Shown one piece after another: positions 36,051-44,957 of a stretch of 64,000 nt of DNA. Under the pieces are notes generated by a model. It saw only the letters and a program-made list of their open reading frames with translations, had not been told where the DNA came from and ran no database searches. Numbering within the stretch: the stretch's first letter is position 1; each line of letters begins with the position of its first letter. The position numbers and the translations under genes are program-made. Source of the stretch: Erythrobacter sanguineus (GTDB taxonomy: Bacteria > Pseudomonadota > Alphaproteobacteria > Sphingomonadales > Sphingomonadaceae); contig CAMCUB010000001.1 in the NCBI GenBank assembly GCA_945878845.1, positions 124,001 to 188,000 of the forward strand, written 5' to 3'.

Positions 36051-36794
36051 ATGTTCTCCAAGCCGTCACCCGCCCGCGTGTTGTCGCGCCCCTTGCCCGA
36101 GCCGCGCTGGCGGCCGGGCCTCACTGCGCAGCCGTTCCACTCGGAAGTCTTCGCGCCCGCCAATGAGGCGAGCGGGGCGGGGCTGGCGCTGGCGCTGGCG
36201 CGCGATGCCCTTGCGGCCTCGGGCGAGGGAGAGGACGCGCGTCAGGTGCTGTGGGTGCAGGACCGCGCGGCGATCCGGAAGGGCGGACGGCCGTGCCTTG
36301 CGGGCCTGCCGCCCGACCTCGCCCACCGCCTGATCCACGTCGCCGCCGCCACGCCCGAGGATGCGCTCTTCGCACTGGAGGAGGGGCTGAAGTGCCGCGA
36401 TCTGGCCTGCGTGATCGGCGAGATCGCAGGCAACCCCCGCGCGCTGTCCTTCACCGCCTCGCGCCGCCTCAGCCTCACCGCTGAGAAGCATGGCGTGCGG
36501 CTGTGGGTGGTGCGCCTCGACGCCGCGCCCGATCTCTCCTCGGCCCGGATGCGCTGGCAGGCGCGCGCCGCCCCGTCCGCGCCCGGCCGCTGGGACGCGG
36601 CCGCCCCCGGCCCTGCCACCTGGCACGCCGAACTGTTCCGCGCGCGTGCCCACGCGCCGGGTCAATGGAGCCTCAGCGATGACGCAGGAACCCTGCGCCT
36701 CGCCAGCGAGCCCGACCTCGACACCGCGCCGGATCTTGTCCATCTGGCTCGCCCGACTGTCGGTCGATCGCTGGCGGCGCGCGTCCACGCCTGA
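36051..36794 (+). CDS. imuA: ImuA, mutasome accessory protein
   Basis: A 247-residue RecA/SulA-like protein of the ImuA type: HSEVFAPANEASGAGLALALA near the start, LWVQDRAAIRKGGRPCLAGL, and RDLACVIGEIAGNPRALSFTASRRLSLTAEKHG in the centre. It works with ImuB and DnaE2 in damage-induced translesion synthesis. I chose the ATG at 36051, which leaves a 15-base leader after the predicted start of transcription; the ATG at 36036 would make the mRNA almost leaderless. The last 116 bases overlap imuB in another frame. Confidence 0.85.
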   Translation: MFSKPSPARVLSRPLPEPRWRPGLTAQPFHSEVFAPANEASGAGLALALARDALAASGEGEDARQVLWVQDRAAIRKGGRPCLAGLPPDLAHRLIHVAAATPEDALFALEEGLKCRDLACVIGEIAGNPRALSFTASRRLSLTAEKHGVRLWVVRLDAAPDLSSARMRWQARAAPSAPGRWDAAAPGPATWHAELFRARAHAPGQWSLSDDAGTLRLASEPDLDTAPDLVHLARPTVGRSLAARVHA

Positions 36795-38298
36795 GGCCGA
36801 TAGCGCCCCCACCGCGCTGATCCTCGAGACCGCGCACGGGCCGCGCATCACTGCGACCAACGCCGCCGGTCTCGCTGCGGGCGCGCGGGCGGGCATGCTG
36901 CTCGCCGACGCGCGCGCGCTGTGCCCCGATCTTGTCGCTATTCCCGCCGATCCCGCAGGTGATCTCGCGGCACTGGAGAAGCTCGCCCTGTGGGCGCAGC
37001 GCTGGGGCCCGTGGAGCGCGCTCGACCCGCCCGATGGTCTGCTGGTCGATGTCACCGGCGCTGCGCACCTGTTCGGGGGCGAGGCGCGATTGCTCAAGGA
37101 TGTCGCCGCCGCCTTCACCCAGCGCAGCCTCACCGCCCGTGCCGCCCTCGCGCCGACGGCCGGGGCGGCCTGGGCGCTTTCGCATTACGGACGGGGCGCT
37201 GCGATCCTCGCCCCCGAAGACGATCCGCTGCGCCTGCTCGCCGACCTGCCAGTGGCGGCATTGCGGCTCGACGACGACGTGCTCACCGCGCTGCGCCGCC
37301 TCGGGATCAAGCGCCTCGGCGAACTGGCCGGGGTGAGCGGGGCGGGGGAGGATGATATCGCGCGCGAGGCCGCCGCGCGCGACGCGCTGCGCCGCCGCTT
37401 CCGCAACCGCCACTCGCCCGCCGCCAATCCGCTGCTGCGCCTCGACCAGCTGCTCGGCCGCGTCCCCGAGCCGCTGCTGCCGGTCATCGCCCGCCCGGTG
37501 CCGCTGGTCCAGCGCCGGCTGATGGAGCCGCTGCGCCACCGCGACTTGCTTGACCGCGTGGTCGCGGACCTCGCCGCCGACATGGTCCGCGCGCTCGAGG
37601 CGCGGGGGGAGGGGGCGCGGCGGCTCGAACTGGCGTTGTGGCGGGTCGATGGCGAGGTCCTCACCCGCCGCATCGAGCTTGCCGCCGCCAGCCGCGAGGC
37701 GGCGCACATCACCCGGCTGTTCGCCCAGCGGCTCGACGATGTCGACGCCGGGTTCGGGATCGAGATGGTGCAGCTGCGCGCCAGCTGGAGCGAGCCGCTG
37801 CACCTTGATCAAGCCGATCTCGATGCCGCGGCCGAGGACCACGGCACCGCGCTGGCCGCCTGCATCGACCGGCTGAGCGTGCGACTCGGCCCGCGCGCCG
37901 TCACCCGCCCGGTTCCGCGCGCCAGCCACATCCCCGAACGCGCGCAAGGCTGGCAGCCGCCGCTCGCAGCGGTCCCGCCTGCCCAGGCAGCGCTCGCCTT
38001 CCACACCCGCCCGCTGAAGCTGCTCGACCGGCCCGAGCCGATCGCCGTGCTCCATGCCGCGCCCGACGGCGTCCCCCAGCGCTTCCGCTGGCGGGGCGAG
38101 GTGCGCGAGGTGACCCGCGCCCAGGGGCCCGAACGCATCGCACCCGAATGGTGGCGCGAACGCTCGAGCACGCGCCTGCGCGACTATTACCGGATCGAGG
38201 ACGCGGCCGGGCGGCGCTACTGGATCTACCGGCAGGGGCTGATCGGCGACGGACGCGGCGGCGTGCCCGAGTGGTTCCTGCAAGGCCTCTATGCCTGA
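36679..38298 (+). CDS. imuB: ImuB, Y-family-like non-catalytic polymerase
   Basis: A 539-residue protein with the Y-family fold: RRILSIWLARLSVDRWRRA (where active polymerases carry an acidic metal-binding motif, here lost), DVTGAAHLFGGE, then a little-finger and a C-terminal domain ending in RIEDAAGRRYWIYRQGL. ImuB bridges DnaE2 and the beta clamp rather than copying DNA. The missing catalytic acids agree with that. The ATG at 36679 lies inside imuA; the frame upstream is open but is the antisense-like reading of imuA. Confidence 0.92.
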   Translation: MTQEPCASPASPTSTPRRILSIWLARLSVDRWRRASTPEADSAPTALILETAHGPRITATNAAGLAAGARAGMLLADARALCPDLVAIPADPAGDLAALEKLALWAQRWGPWSALDPPDGLLVDVTGAAHLFGGEARLLKDVAAAFTQRSLTARAALAPTAGAAWALSHYGRGAAILAPEDDPLRLLADLPVAALRLDDDVLTALRRLGIKRLGELAGVSGAGEDDIAREAAARDALRRRFRNRHSPAANPLLRLDQLLGRVPEPLLPVIARPVPLVQRRLMEPLRHRDLLDRVVADLAADMVRALEARGEGARRLELALWRVDGEVLTRRIELAAASREAAHITRLFAQRLDDVDAGFGIEMVQLRASWSEPLHLDQADLDAAAEDHGTALAACIDRLSVRLGPRAVTRPVPRASHIPERAQGWQPPLAAVPPAQAALAFHTRPLKLLDRPEPIAVLHAAPDGVPQRFRWRGEVREVTRAQGPERIAPEWWRERSSTRLRDYYRIEDAAGRRYWIYRQGLIGDGRGGVPEWFLQGLYA

Positions 38299-38350
38299 CA
38301 CCCGAGTGCCCGCTCAGCTTTCCTTTACCCATTTGTGCGATGGTGGCTCC

Positions 38351-38683
38351 ATGAACCTGAACTCGATCCCTCGCGCTTCGGAGCGTCGGCCGATGCACCT
38401 CACGGTCAAGAGCCGTGTGCGCTCGCGGGTGGTGTTCGTCGATCTCGTCGACCTGTCCGAGGGCGGGTGCAAGATCCGCGCAAAGCCGGGCTTTGCCGAG
38501 GTGGGCGACCGGGTGACGATGAAGGTCAATGGCATCAACGCGCCGCTCGGGACGATCGCCTGGGTCGAAGGGGGGATGGCCGGGGTCGCCTTCGAGGGCG
38601 CCATGCACCCCGCGGTGATCGATTACCTCGTCGAAGGCGGCGCCATGCGCGACACCGATCCGATGCTGCGCCGGATCTACTGA
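38351..38683 (+). CDS. PilZ-domain protein
   Basis: A 110-residue protein that is little more than one PilZ domain: R8-x3-R12 (RASER) and DLSEGG fit the two cyclic-di-GMP-binding motifs RxxxR and DxSxxG. It lies 52 bases after imuB and 90 bases before the second SOS promoter. A start at 38291, overlapping the imuB stop, is possible but would add an unusual 20-residue lead. It may be part of the imu transcript; why a cyclic-di-GMP sensor sits here is unknown. Confidence 0.8.
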   Translation: MNLNSIPRASERRPMHLTVKSRVRSRVVFVDLVDLSEGGCKIRAKPGFAEVGDRVTMKVNGINAPLGTIAWVEGGMAGVAFEGAMHPAVIDYLVEGGAMRDTDPMLRRIY

Positions 38684-38715
38684 TCGCAGCCAGGCACCGC
38701 TTGCAAGCTTTGCAT

Positions 38716-38748
38716 TTGGCAGGCGAGGCTTTGGAACATATAAGGAAC
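38716..38748 (+). promoter_or_regulatory. Second SOS promoter with LexA box
   Basis: -35 TTGGCA (38716-38721), 17 bases, -10 TATAAG (38739-38744). GAAC-N7-GAAC at 38734-38748 covers the -10. The stretch from 38709 is closely similar to the imuA promoter region, so one is probably a copy of the other. Confidence 0.85.
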
Positions 38749-38773
38749 ACACGAAAGGTGTTCCCCCGTTCCC

Positions 38774-40012
38774 ATGGCCCAGCAATCCCTACGCCAACGC
38801 CTCGAAATCCTTGCCGATGCGGCGAAATATGATGCATCCTGTGCGTCCTCCGGCACGGCGAAGAAGAATTCGCTGGGCGGGAAGGGTGTGGGCTCGACCG
38901 AGGGGATGGGGATTTGCCACGCCTATGCGCCGGATGGGCGCTGCATCTCGCTGCTCAAGATCCTGCTGACCAACCACTGCATCTTCGATTGCCACTACTG
39001 CATCAACCGCAAGAGCTCGAACGTCGCCCGCGCGCGCTTCACCCCGCAGGAGGTGGTTGACCTCACGCTCAATTTCTATCGCCGCAACTATATCGAGGGC
39101 CTGTTCCTGTCCTCCGGCATCGTGCGCAGCGCCAACCACACGATGGAGCAGCTGGTCGAGGTCGCCCGCATCCTGCGCGAGGAGCATGATTTCCGCGGCT
39201 ATATCCATTTGAAGACCATCCCCGAGGCCGATGCCGAGGTGATCCATCAGGCCGGGCTCTATGCCGACCGGGTCTCGATCAATGTCGAACTGCCTACCAC
39301 CGCCGGGCTGACGCGGCTCGCGCCCGACAAGAACGCAGGGCAGATCGAGGGCGCGATGGGGCGCACCAAGGCGCGGATCATCGAGGCGAAGGACGAGAGG
39401 AAGCGCTTCCGCCACGCGCCGCGCTTTGCGCCCGCAGGCCAATCGACCCAGATGATCGTCGGCGCGGACGATGCCAATGATACCGCGATCATCGGCAAGG
39501 CGAGCCGGCTCTATGGCACTTTCGGGCTGCGGCGGGTCTATTACAGCGCCTTCTCGCCGATACCCGATGCCTCCGCGGTGCTGCCGCTCAAGCGCCCGCC
39601 CTTGCTGCGCGAACACCGGCTCTACCAGTCCGACTGGCTGATGCGCTTCTATGGTTTCGCGCCTGAGGAGGTGGCCGACGCGGCCGAGGCGGACGGCAAT
39701 CTGCCGCTCGACATCGACCCCAAGCTCGCCTGGGCGCTGAAGTTCCGCGAGAGCTTTCCGGTCGACGTCAACCGCGCGCCCAGGGAGCTGCTGCTGAGGG
39801 TGCCAGGGCTCGGCACCAAGGCGGTCGCGCGCATCCTCGCCTCGCGGCGGCACCGGACATTGCGCTTGGACGATGTGGGGCGGCTGACGGCGTCGCTCGC
39901 CAAGGTGCGGCCCTTCATCTGCGCGCTCGACTGGCGGCCGACACTGCTCACCGACCGCGCCGACTTGCGGGTGCTGATCGTGCCGAAGTCCGAGCAGCTG
40001 GAGCTGTTCTGA
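38774..40012 (+). CDS. Putative DNA modification/repair radical SAM protein (TIGR03916-like)
   Basis: A 412-residue radical SAM enzyme. The iron-sulfur cluster motif is C69-x3-C73-x2-C76 (CIFDCHYC). The C-terminal part (about 328-372) holds a helix-hairpin-helix, RAPRELLLRVPGLGTKAVARI, which suggests DNA binding. Proteins of this type occur next to a uracil-DNA glycosylase-like partner, as here. The reaction is unknown. It starts from the second LexA-controlled promoter and overlaps the next gene by one base (TGATG). Confidence 0.9.
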   Translation: MAQQSLRQRLEILADAAKYDASCASSGTAKKNSLGGKGVGSTEGMGICHAYAPDGRCISLLKILLTNHCIFDCHYCINRKSSNVARARFTPQEVVDLTLNFYRRNYIEGLFLSSGIVRSANHTMEQLVEVARILREEHDFRGYIHLKTIPEADAEVIHQAGLYADRVSINVELPTTAGLTRLAPDKNAGQIEGAMGRTKARIIEAKDERKRFRHAPRFAPAGQSTQMIVGADDANDTAIIGKASRLYGTFGLRRVYYSAFSPIPDASAVLPLKRPPLLREHRLYQSDWLMRFYGFAPEEVADAAEADGNLPLDIDPKLAWALKFRESFPVDVNRAPRELLLRVPGLGTKAVARILASRRHRTLRLDDVGRLTASLAKVRPFICALDWRPTLLTDRADLRVLIVPKSEQLELF

Positions 40013-41460
40013 TGACAGCGATGCAGAATGTCTCGCTCGGCTCCCATTATGCCGTGCACCTCCCCGCGCCCGACGATTTCGCCTTCTGGCGCGAGCGCGC
40101 GCGCGGGCTCATCCAGTGCGACGTCCCGCCCGACCGTGTCTCGTGGATCCTGCCCGGGGGAACGGGCGATCTGTTCGCCTCCGAGGGGCCGTCTCGGAGC
40201 GAGAAGCGCTTGCCCGTGCCGCCCGCCGACCCGCGTGCCGTGCGCGCCAGCCAGCGCTTCCTGACCATCGCCCGCAGCGCCGCGCTGCACTCCGACCCCG
40301 CGCGTTTCGGGCTGCTCTACCGCGTGTTGTGGCGGCTCCAGAGCAATCCCCGCCTGATGGAGGATAAGGCCGACCCGGAGGTGCGCCGCCTCGAGGAACT
40401 CGCCAAATCGGTGCGGCGCGACGCGCACAAGATGCACGCCTTCGTCCGCTTCCGCGAGGTTCAGGAGGAGGACGGCACGCCGCATTTCGTCGCCTGGTTC
40501 GAGCCCGATCACCATATCGTGCGCGCCGAGGCCGCCTTCTTCATGCGCCGCTTTGCCAATATGCGCTGGTCGATCCTGACCCCGTGCGGGAGCATCCACT
40601 GGGACGGCGAGGTGATGCGCGAAGGCCCTCCGGCTCGGCGCGAGGATGCGCCGGGGGATGATCCGGTCGAAGACCTGTGGCGCTCCTACTACGCCTCGAT
40701 CTTCAATCCGGCGCGGCTGAAGGTGGGGGCGATGCTCTCGGAAATGCCGAAGAAATACTGGAAGAACCTGCCCGAGGCCGAGCTGATTCCAGCCCTGATC
40801 GCCGGCGCACAGGCGCGCGAGGCGGGGATGGTCAGGGCCGGCGAGCGCCAAGAGCGCGTGAGGCCTGCGACGCTGGCGGAAGTCGCACAGGGAGCCGCCG
40901 CCTGCCGGGACTGCCCGATTGCCGAATGCGGCACCCGCGCCGTAGCGGGTGAGGGGGCGCAGCAGGCACCTCTGATGATCGTCGGCGAACAACCGGGTGA
41001 TCAGGAGGACATCGCCGGGCGGCCCTTCGTCGGCCCGGCGGGGCAGTTGCTGGACGAATATATGCAAGCGGCCGGGATCGACCTTTCCAGCGCCTATGTC
41101 ACCAACGCGGTCAAGCACTTCAAGTTCGCGTGGAAGGGCAAGCACCGCTTGCACCAGTCGCCGGGCGCCAAGGAGATCGACACCTGCCGCTGGTGGCTCG
41201 AAGCCGAGCGTGCGCTGGTGCAGCCGCGTCTGGTGCTGGCGCTGGGGGCGAGCGCGGCGCGCGGCTTGCTCGGCCGCACGGTCAGCGTCACCCGCGAGCG
41301 CGGGCGGGCGATCCGGCTCGATGACGGGGCGGAGCTGTGGGTCACCGTCCACCCCTCCTATCTGCTGCGCCTCGACGGGGCCGCGCGCGAGGAACAGGCG
41401 GCGCTGTTCGCGGATGATCTGGCGGCGGTGAGGGCGCGGCTCGCGTTGCTGGCAGGCTGA
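40012..41460 (+). CDS. udgX: UdgX-family uracil-DNA binding protein fused to a DUF4130 domain
   Basis: A 482-residue fusion. Residues 1-240 are the TIGR03915/DUF4130 domain; residues 290-482 are a UdgX-type uracil-DNA glycosylase fold with GEQPGDQED at 325, GRPFVGPAGQLLD at 336, Cys298/Cys301 and Cys392 for a 4Fe-4S cluster, and the loop KHRLH at 377-381. In UdgX the equivalent histidine (here His381) forms a covalent bond to the deoxyribose after removing uracil. The gene is between the radical SAM partner (1-base overlap) and dnaE2 (1 base away). Confidence 0.92.
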   Translation: MTAMQNVSLGSHYAVHLPAPDDFAFWRERARGLIQCDVPPDRVSWILPGGTGDLFASEGPSRSEKRLPVPPADPRAVRASQRFLTIARSAALHSDPARFGLLYRVLWRLQSNPRLMEDKADPEVRRLEELAKSVRRDAHKMHAFVRFREVQEEDGTPHFVAWFEPDHHIVRAEAAFFMRRFANMRWSILTPCGSIHWDGEVMREGPPARREDAPGDDPVEDLWRSYYASIFNPARLKVGAMLSEMPKKYWKNLPEAELIPALIAGAQAREAGMVRAGERQERVRPATLAEVAQGAAACRDCPIAECGTRAVAGEGAQQAPLMIVGEQPGDQEDIAGRPFVGPAGQLLDEYMQAAGIDLSSAYVTNAVKHFKFAWKGKHRLHQSPGAKEIDTCRWWLEAERALVQPRLVLALGASAARGLLGRTVSVTRERGRAIRLDDGAELWVTVHPSYLLRLDGAAREEQAALFADDLAAVRARLALLAG

Positions 41461-41461
41461 C

Positions 41462-44400
41462 ATGCCCGAGGGCCCGCTCACCCCTGACAAGCGCACGCTC
41501 GACATCGACCCCGATGGGATCGCGCCCCCGCCGCGCGCCGATTTCGTCGAGCTGGGGCTCGTCAGCTGCTTCAGCTTCCTGCGCGGCGCGTCGGATGCGG
41601 TCGATCTGGTGCTGGCGGCGCACGCGCTGGGCTACGACGCACTCGGGATCGCCGACGTCAATTCGATGGCCGGGGTGGTGCGCATCCACACTGAGGCCAG
41701 GACGCTCAAACTGCGCCCGGTGATCGGTTGCCGGATCGAGACAGTGGAGGGCCTCGCCTTCCTCGCCTATCCCGAGACCCGCGCCGCCTATGGCCGCCTC
41801 ACCCGGCTCATCAGCGCGGGGCGGATGCAGACCCTCTCGGGCGAATGGCAGGACAAGGGGGTGTGCGAGATCGATCTGGCGCTGCTGGCGGAGCATTCTG
41901 AAGCCGTGCAGCTGATCCTGCTCCCGCCCGATGATCTGGAGGCGCGGCTTACCATCGCGGTGCCGAGCAATGTCATCCCCTTCCGTCGTCCCGGACTTGA
42001 TCCGGGACCGCTTGCCGACAGCGATCCCGGCCTGCGCCGGGATGACGTGAGGGAGCTGCCCTTCGCCGAGCTCCTCCCCCACCTCGTCCGCCAACTCCCC
42101 GCCCTGCACCACCTCGCCGCGAGCTACCTCTACCGCGGCGACGATATCGCGCGGATCGAGCGGCTCGACAGTCTCGCCCGCGCGCACGGTCTTGCTCTGC
42201 TCGCTACCAACGACGTCCACTACCACGCCCCCGAACGCCGCGCGCTTCAGGACGTGATGACCGCGATCCGCCACAAGACCACCGTGGCGGCGGCGGGGCA
42301 CCTGCTCCACCCCAATGCCGAACGGCATCTGAAAAGCCCTGAGCAGATGCAGCGCCTCTTCGCCCGTTGGCCCCACGCGATCCGCGCTGCCCGCGAGGTC
42401 GCCGACCGCTGCCGCTTCAGCCTCGATGAACTGCGCTACGAATACCCGGAGGAGATCTATCCCGACGGCCAGACACCGCAGGTCTTTCTGGAGAGCGAGG
42501 TCTGGGCCGGAGCAGGGCGGCGCTACCCTTCAGGCGTGCCCGATTCTGTCCGCGCCACGCTGGAGCGCGAGCTCGCGCTGATCGCCAAGCTCGATCTGGC
42601 GCGCTACTTCCTCACCATCAAGGACATCGTTGATTTCGCGAGGCGGTGCGATCCGCCGATATTGTGCCAGGGGCGGGGCTCGGCGGCCAACTCGGCGGTC
42701 TGCTATGTCCTCGGCATCACCTCTGTCGATCCGGCCAAGCACCAGCTGCTCTTCGACCGCTTCATCTCGGAAGAGCGGAAAGAACCGCCCGATATCGACG
42801 TCGATTTCGAGCACGAGCGGCGCGAGGAGGTGATCCAGTACATCTATGCGAAATACGGCCGCCACCGCGCGGGCCTGTGCGCCACGGTGATCCACTACCG
42901 CCCGCGCATGGCGATCCGCGAGGTGGGCAAGGTGATGGGCCTGAGCGAGGATGTCACCTCTGCCCTCGCGCGCACCGTGTGGGGCGGGTGGGGGCGCGAG
43001 ATCAGCGAGAAGCACGCCGCCGAAACCGGTCTCGACATCACCGACCCGCACTTGCGCCGGGTGCTGAAACTCACCGAACAGATGATCGGCATGCCGCGCC
43101 ATCTCGGCCAGCATGTCGGCGGCTTCATCCTCACCGAAAGCCCGCTGATCGAGACCGTGCCGGTGGGCAACGGGGCGATGCCGGAACGCAGTTTCATCGA
43201 GTGGGACAAGGACGACATCGACGCGCTCGGCATCCTCAAGGTCGATGTGCTCGCATTGGGCATGCTGACCTGCATCCGCAAATGCCTCGATCTGCTGGGC
43301 GCGCATCATGGCCGCCCGTTGACGCTGGCCACTGTGCCGCGCGAGGACCCGGAGACCTACGCGATGCTGCGCAAGGGCGATTCGCTCGGGGTGTTCCAGG
43401 TCGAGAGCCGGGCGCAGATGAACATGCTCCCGAGGTTACGGCCTCGGGAATTCTACGACCTCGTGATCCAGGTCGCGATCGTGCGCCCCGGGCCGATCCA
43501 GGGCGACATGGTGCACCCCTACCTCAAGCGCCGCCGCGGCGCAGAGCCCGTCCGCATCCCCGCGCCCGCACCCGAGCACGGGCCGCCGGACGAACTCACC
43601 AGCATCCTCGGGCGCACGCTGGGCGTGCCGATCTTCCAGGAACAGGCGATGAAGATCGCGCTGGATGCGGCCAAATTCTCCAGCCTCGAGGCCAACCGGT
43701 TGCGTAAGGCGATGGCGACCTTCCGCAGCCGCGGGATGGTCGATGAATTGCAGGACATGATGGTCGAACGCATGGTCGCGCGCGGCTATGACCGCGACTT
43801 CGCGCAGCGCTGCTTCAACCAGATCCGGGGCTTCGGCGAATACGGCTTTCCGGAGAGCCATGCGGCCAGTTTCGCGCAGTTGGTCTATGTGTCGAGCTGG
43901 CTCAAGTGCCACTACCCCGCCGCTTTCGCCGCAGCGCTGCTCAATTCGCAGCCGATGGGCTTCTACGCGCCCGCGCAGATCGTGCGCGATGCCGCCGAGC
44001 ATGGGGTGCGGGTGCTGCCGGTGGATGTGAATGCGAGCGGGTGGGATTGCACTTTGGAGGGGGAGGGCGAGCCCTTCGCTCTGCGCCTCGGCCTGCGCCA
44101 GATCGACGGCCTGCCCGAACACGTCGCCGCCGCGCTGGTGAGCGCGCGCGAGGCGGGGGGGGCGTTCCGCGACATCGCCGATCTGCGCGCGCGGGGCGGG
44201 CTCTCGCCAGCGCATATCGAACGCCTTGCCAGCGCGGACGCTTTCACCTCACTGGGCCTCACCCGCCGGCAGGCCTTGTGGGACGCGCGCAGCCTGATCG
44301 CCGCGCCCGATCTGCCGCTGTTCCGCGCCGCGGGCGTGCGCGAGGAGGGGCTGGAGCGCGCTGCGATCCGCCTGCCCGCCATGCCGCTGTCCGAAGAGGT

Positions 44401-44947
44401 GGTGGCCGATTACCAGACCACCCGCCTCAGCCTGAAAGCGCACCCCATGGCCTTCCTGCGCGCCGATCTCTCCGCGCGCGGCTTTGTGCGCGCGGCCGAT
44501 CTGCGGATGCGCAAATTCCGCTCCATGGTGCAGGTCGCAGGCGTGGTGCTGATCCGCCAGCGGCCGGGCTCTGCAAAGGGGGTGACCTTCATCACGCTCG
44601 AGGACGAGACCGGGGTGATCAACCTCGTCGTCTGGCCCGACCTTAAGGAGAAGCAGCGCAAGGTGGTGATGGGCGCGCGGCTGATGGAGGTGCGCGGGCG
44701 GGTCGAGTATGACGACGAGGTGATCCATGTGATTGCCCACGCCATGACCGATGCGACCATGCGGCTCCATGCCCTGTCCGACGACCTGCTCGACGCGCCG
44801 CTTGCGCGCGCGGACGAGGTCAACAAGCCGATGCCCGAGCGCGGCCCGCGCCCGCGCGACATGATCGACGAGCTGGTCCCGCAACCCAACGTGACCGGGC
44901 ACCCGCGTGACCACAGGATCCTGCCCAAGTCGCGGGATTTCCATTAG
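41462..44947 (+). CDS. dnaE2: Error-prone DNA polymerase DnaE2
   Basis: A 1161-residue PolIII-alpha-type polymerase. The N-terminal PHP domain begins with FVELGLVSCFSFLRGASD. The catalytic region has CQGRGSAANSAVCYVLGIT and PPDIDVDFEHERREEV, followed by GEYGFPESHAASFAQLVYVSSWLKCHYPAAF; an OB fold (VQVAGVVLIRQRPGSAKGVTFITLEDETG) lies near the C terminus. It copies damaged DNA with ImuA/ImuB. Residues 171-195 come from an inserted palindromic repeat, which partly explains its extra length. It starts one base after udgX. Confidence 0.95.
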   Translation: MPEGPLTPDKRTLDIDPDGIAPPPRADFVELGLVSCFSFLRGASDAVDLVLAAHALGYDALGIADVNSMAGVVRIHTEARTLKLRPVIGCRIETVEGLAFLAYPETRAAYGRLTRLISAGRMQTLSGEWQDKGVCEIDLALLAEHSEAVQLILLPPDDLEARLTIAVPSNVIPFRRPGLDPGPLADSDPGLRRDDVRELPFAELLPHLVRQLPALHHLAASYLYRGDDIARIERLDSLARAHGLALLATNDVHYHAPERRALQDVMTAIRHKTTVAAAGHLLHPNAERHLKSPEQMQRLFARWPHAIRAAREVADRCRFSLDELRYEYPEEIYPDGQTPQVFLESEVWAGAGRRYPSGVPDSVRATLERELALIAKLDLARYFLTIKDIVDFARRCDPPILCQGRGSAANSAVCYVLGITSVDPAKHQLLFDRFISEERKEPPDIDVDFEHERREEVIQYIYAKYGRHRAGLCATVIHYRPRMAIREVGKVMGLSEDVTSALARTVWGGWGREISEKHAAETGLDITDPHLRRVLKLTEQMIGMPRHLGQHVGGFILTESPLIETVPVGNGAMPERSFIEWDKDDIDALGILKVDVLALGMLTCIRKCLDLLGAHHGRPLTLATVPREDPETYAMLRKGDSLGVFQVESRAQMNMLPRLRPREFYDLVIQVAIVRPGPIQGDMVHPYLKRRRGAEPVRIPAPAPEHGPPDELTSILGRTLGVPIFQEQAMKIALDAAKFSSLEANRLRKAMATFRSRGMVDELQDMMVERMVARGYDRDFAQRCFNQIRGFGEYGFPESHAASFAQLVYVSSWLKCHYPAAFAAALLNSQPMGFYAPAQIVRDAAEHGVRVLPVDVNASGWDCTLEGEGEPFALRLGLRQIDGLPEHVAAALVSAREAGGAFRDIADLRARGGLSPAHIERLASADAFTSLGLTRRQALWDARSLIAAPDLPLFRAAGVREEGLERAAIRLPAMPLSEEVVADYQTTRLSLKAHPMAFLRADLSARGFVRAADLRMRKFRSMVQVAGVVLIRQRPGSAKGVTFITLEDETGVINLVVWPDLKEKQRKVVMGARLMEVRGRVEYDDEVIHVIAHAMTDATMRLHALSDDLLDAPLARADEVNKPMPERGPRPRDMIDELVPQPNVTGHPRDHRILPKSRDFH
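41972..42046. repeat. 75-bp palindromic repeat inserted in frame in dnaE2
   Basis: GTCATCCC (41972-41979) and GGGATGAC (42039-42046) close the element. Inside are TCCCGGA-CTTGA-TCCGGGA (41989-42007) and ATCCCGGC-CTGC-GCCGGGAT (42024-42043). It is exactly 25 codons and starts on a codon boundary, so the frame is kept. It has the look of the intergenic GTCATCCCGGACTTGATCC-type repeats. Confidence 0.85.
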
Positions 44948-44957
44948 GATCGCTGCG

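Noticed and set aside
36043..36056. GTTC-N6-GTTC next to the imuA start
   Set aside because: The alphaproteobacterial LexA site needs seven bases between half-sites; the GAAC-N7-GAAC at 36019 fits and this does not.
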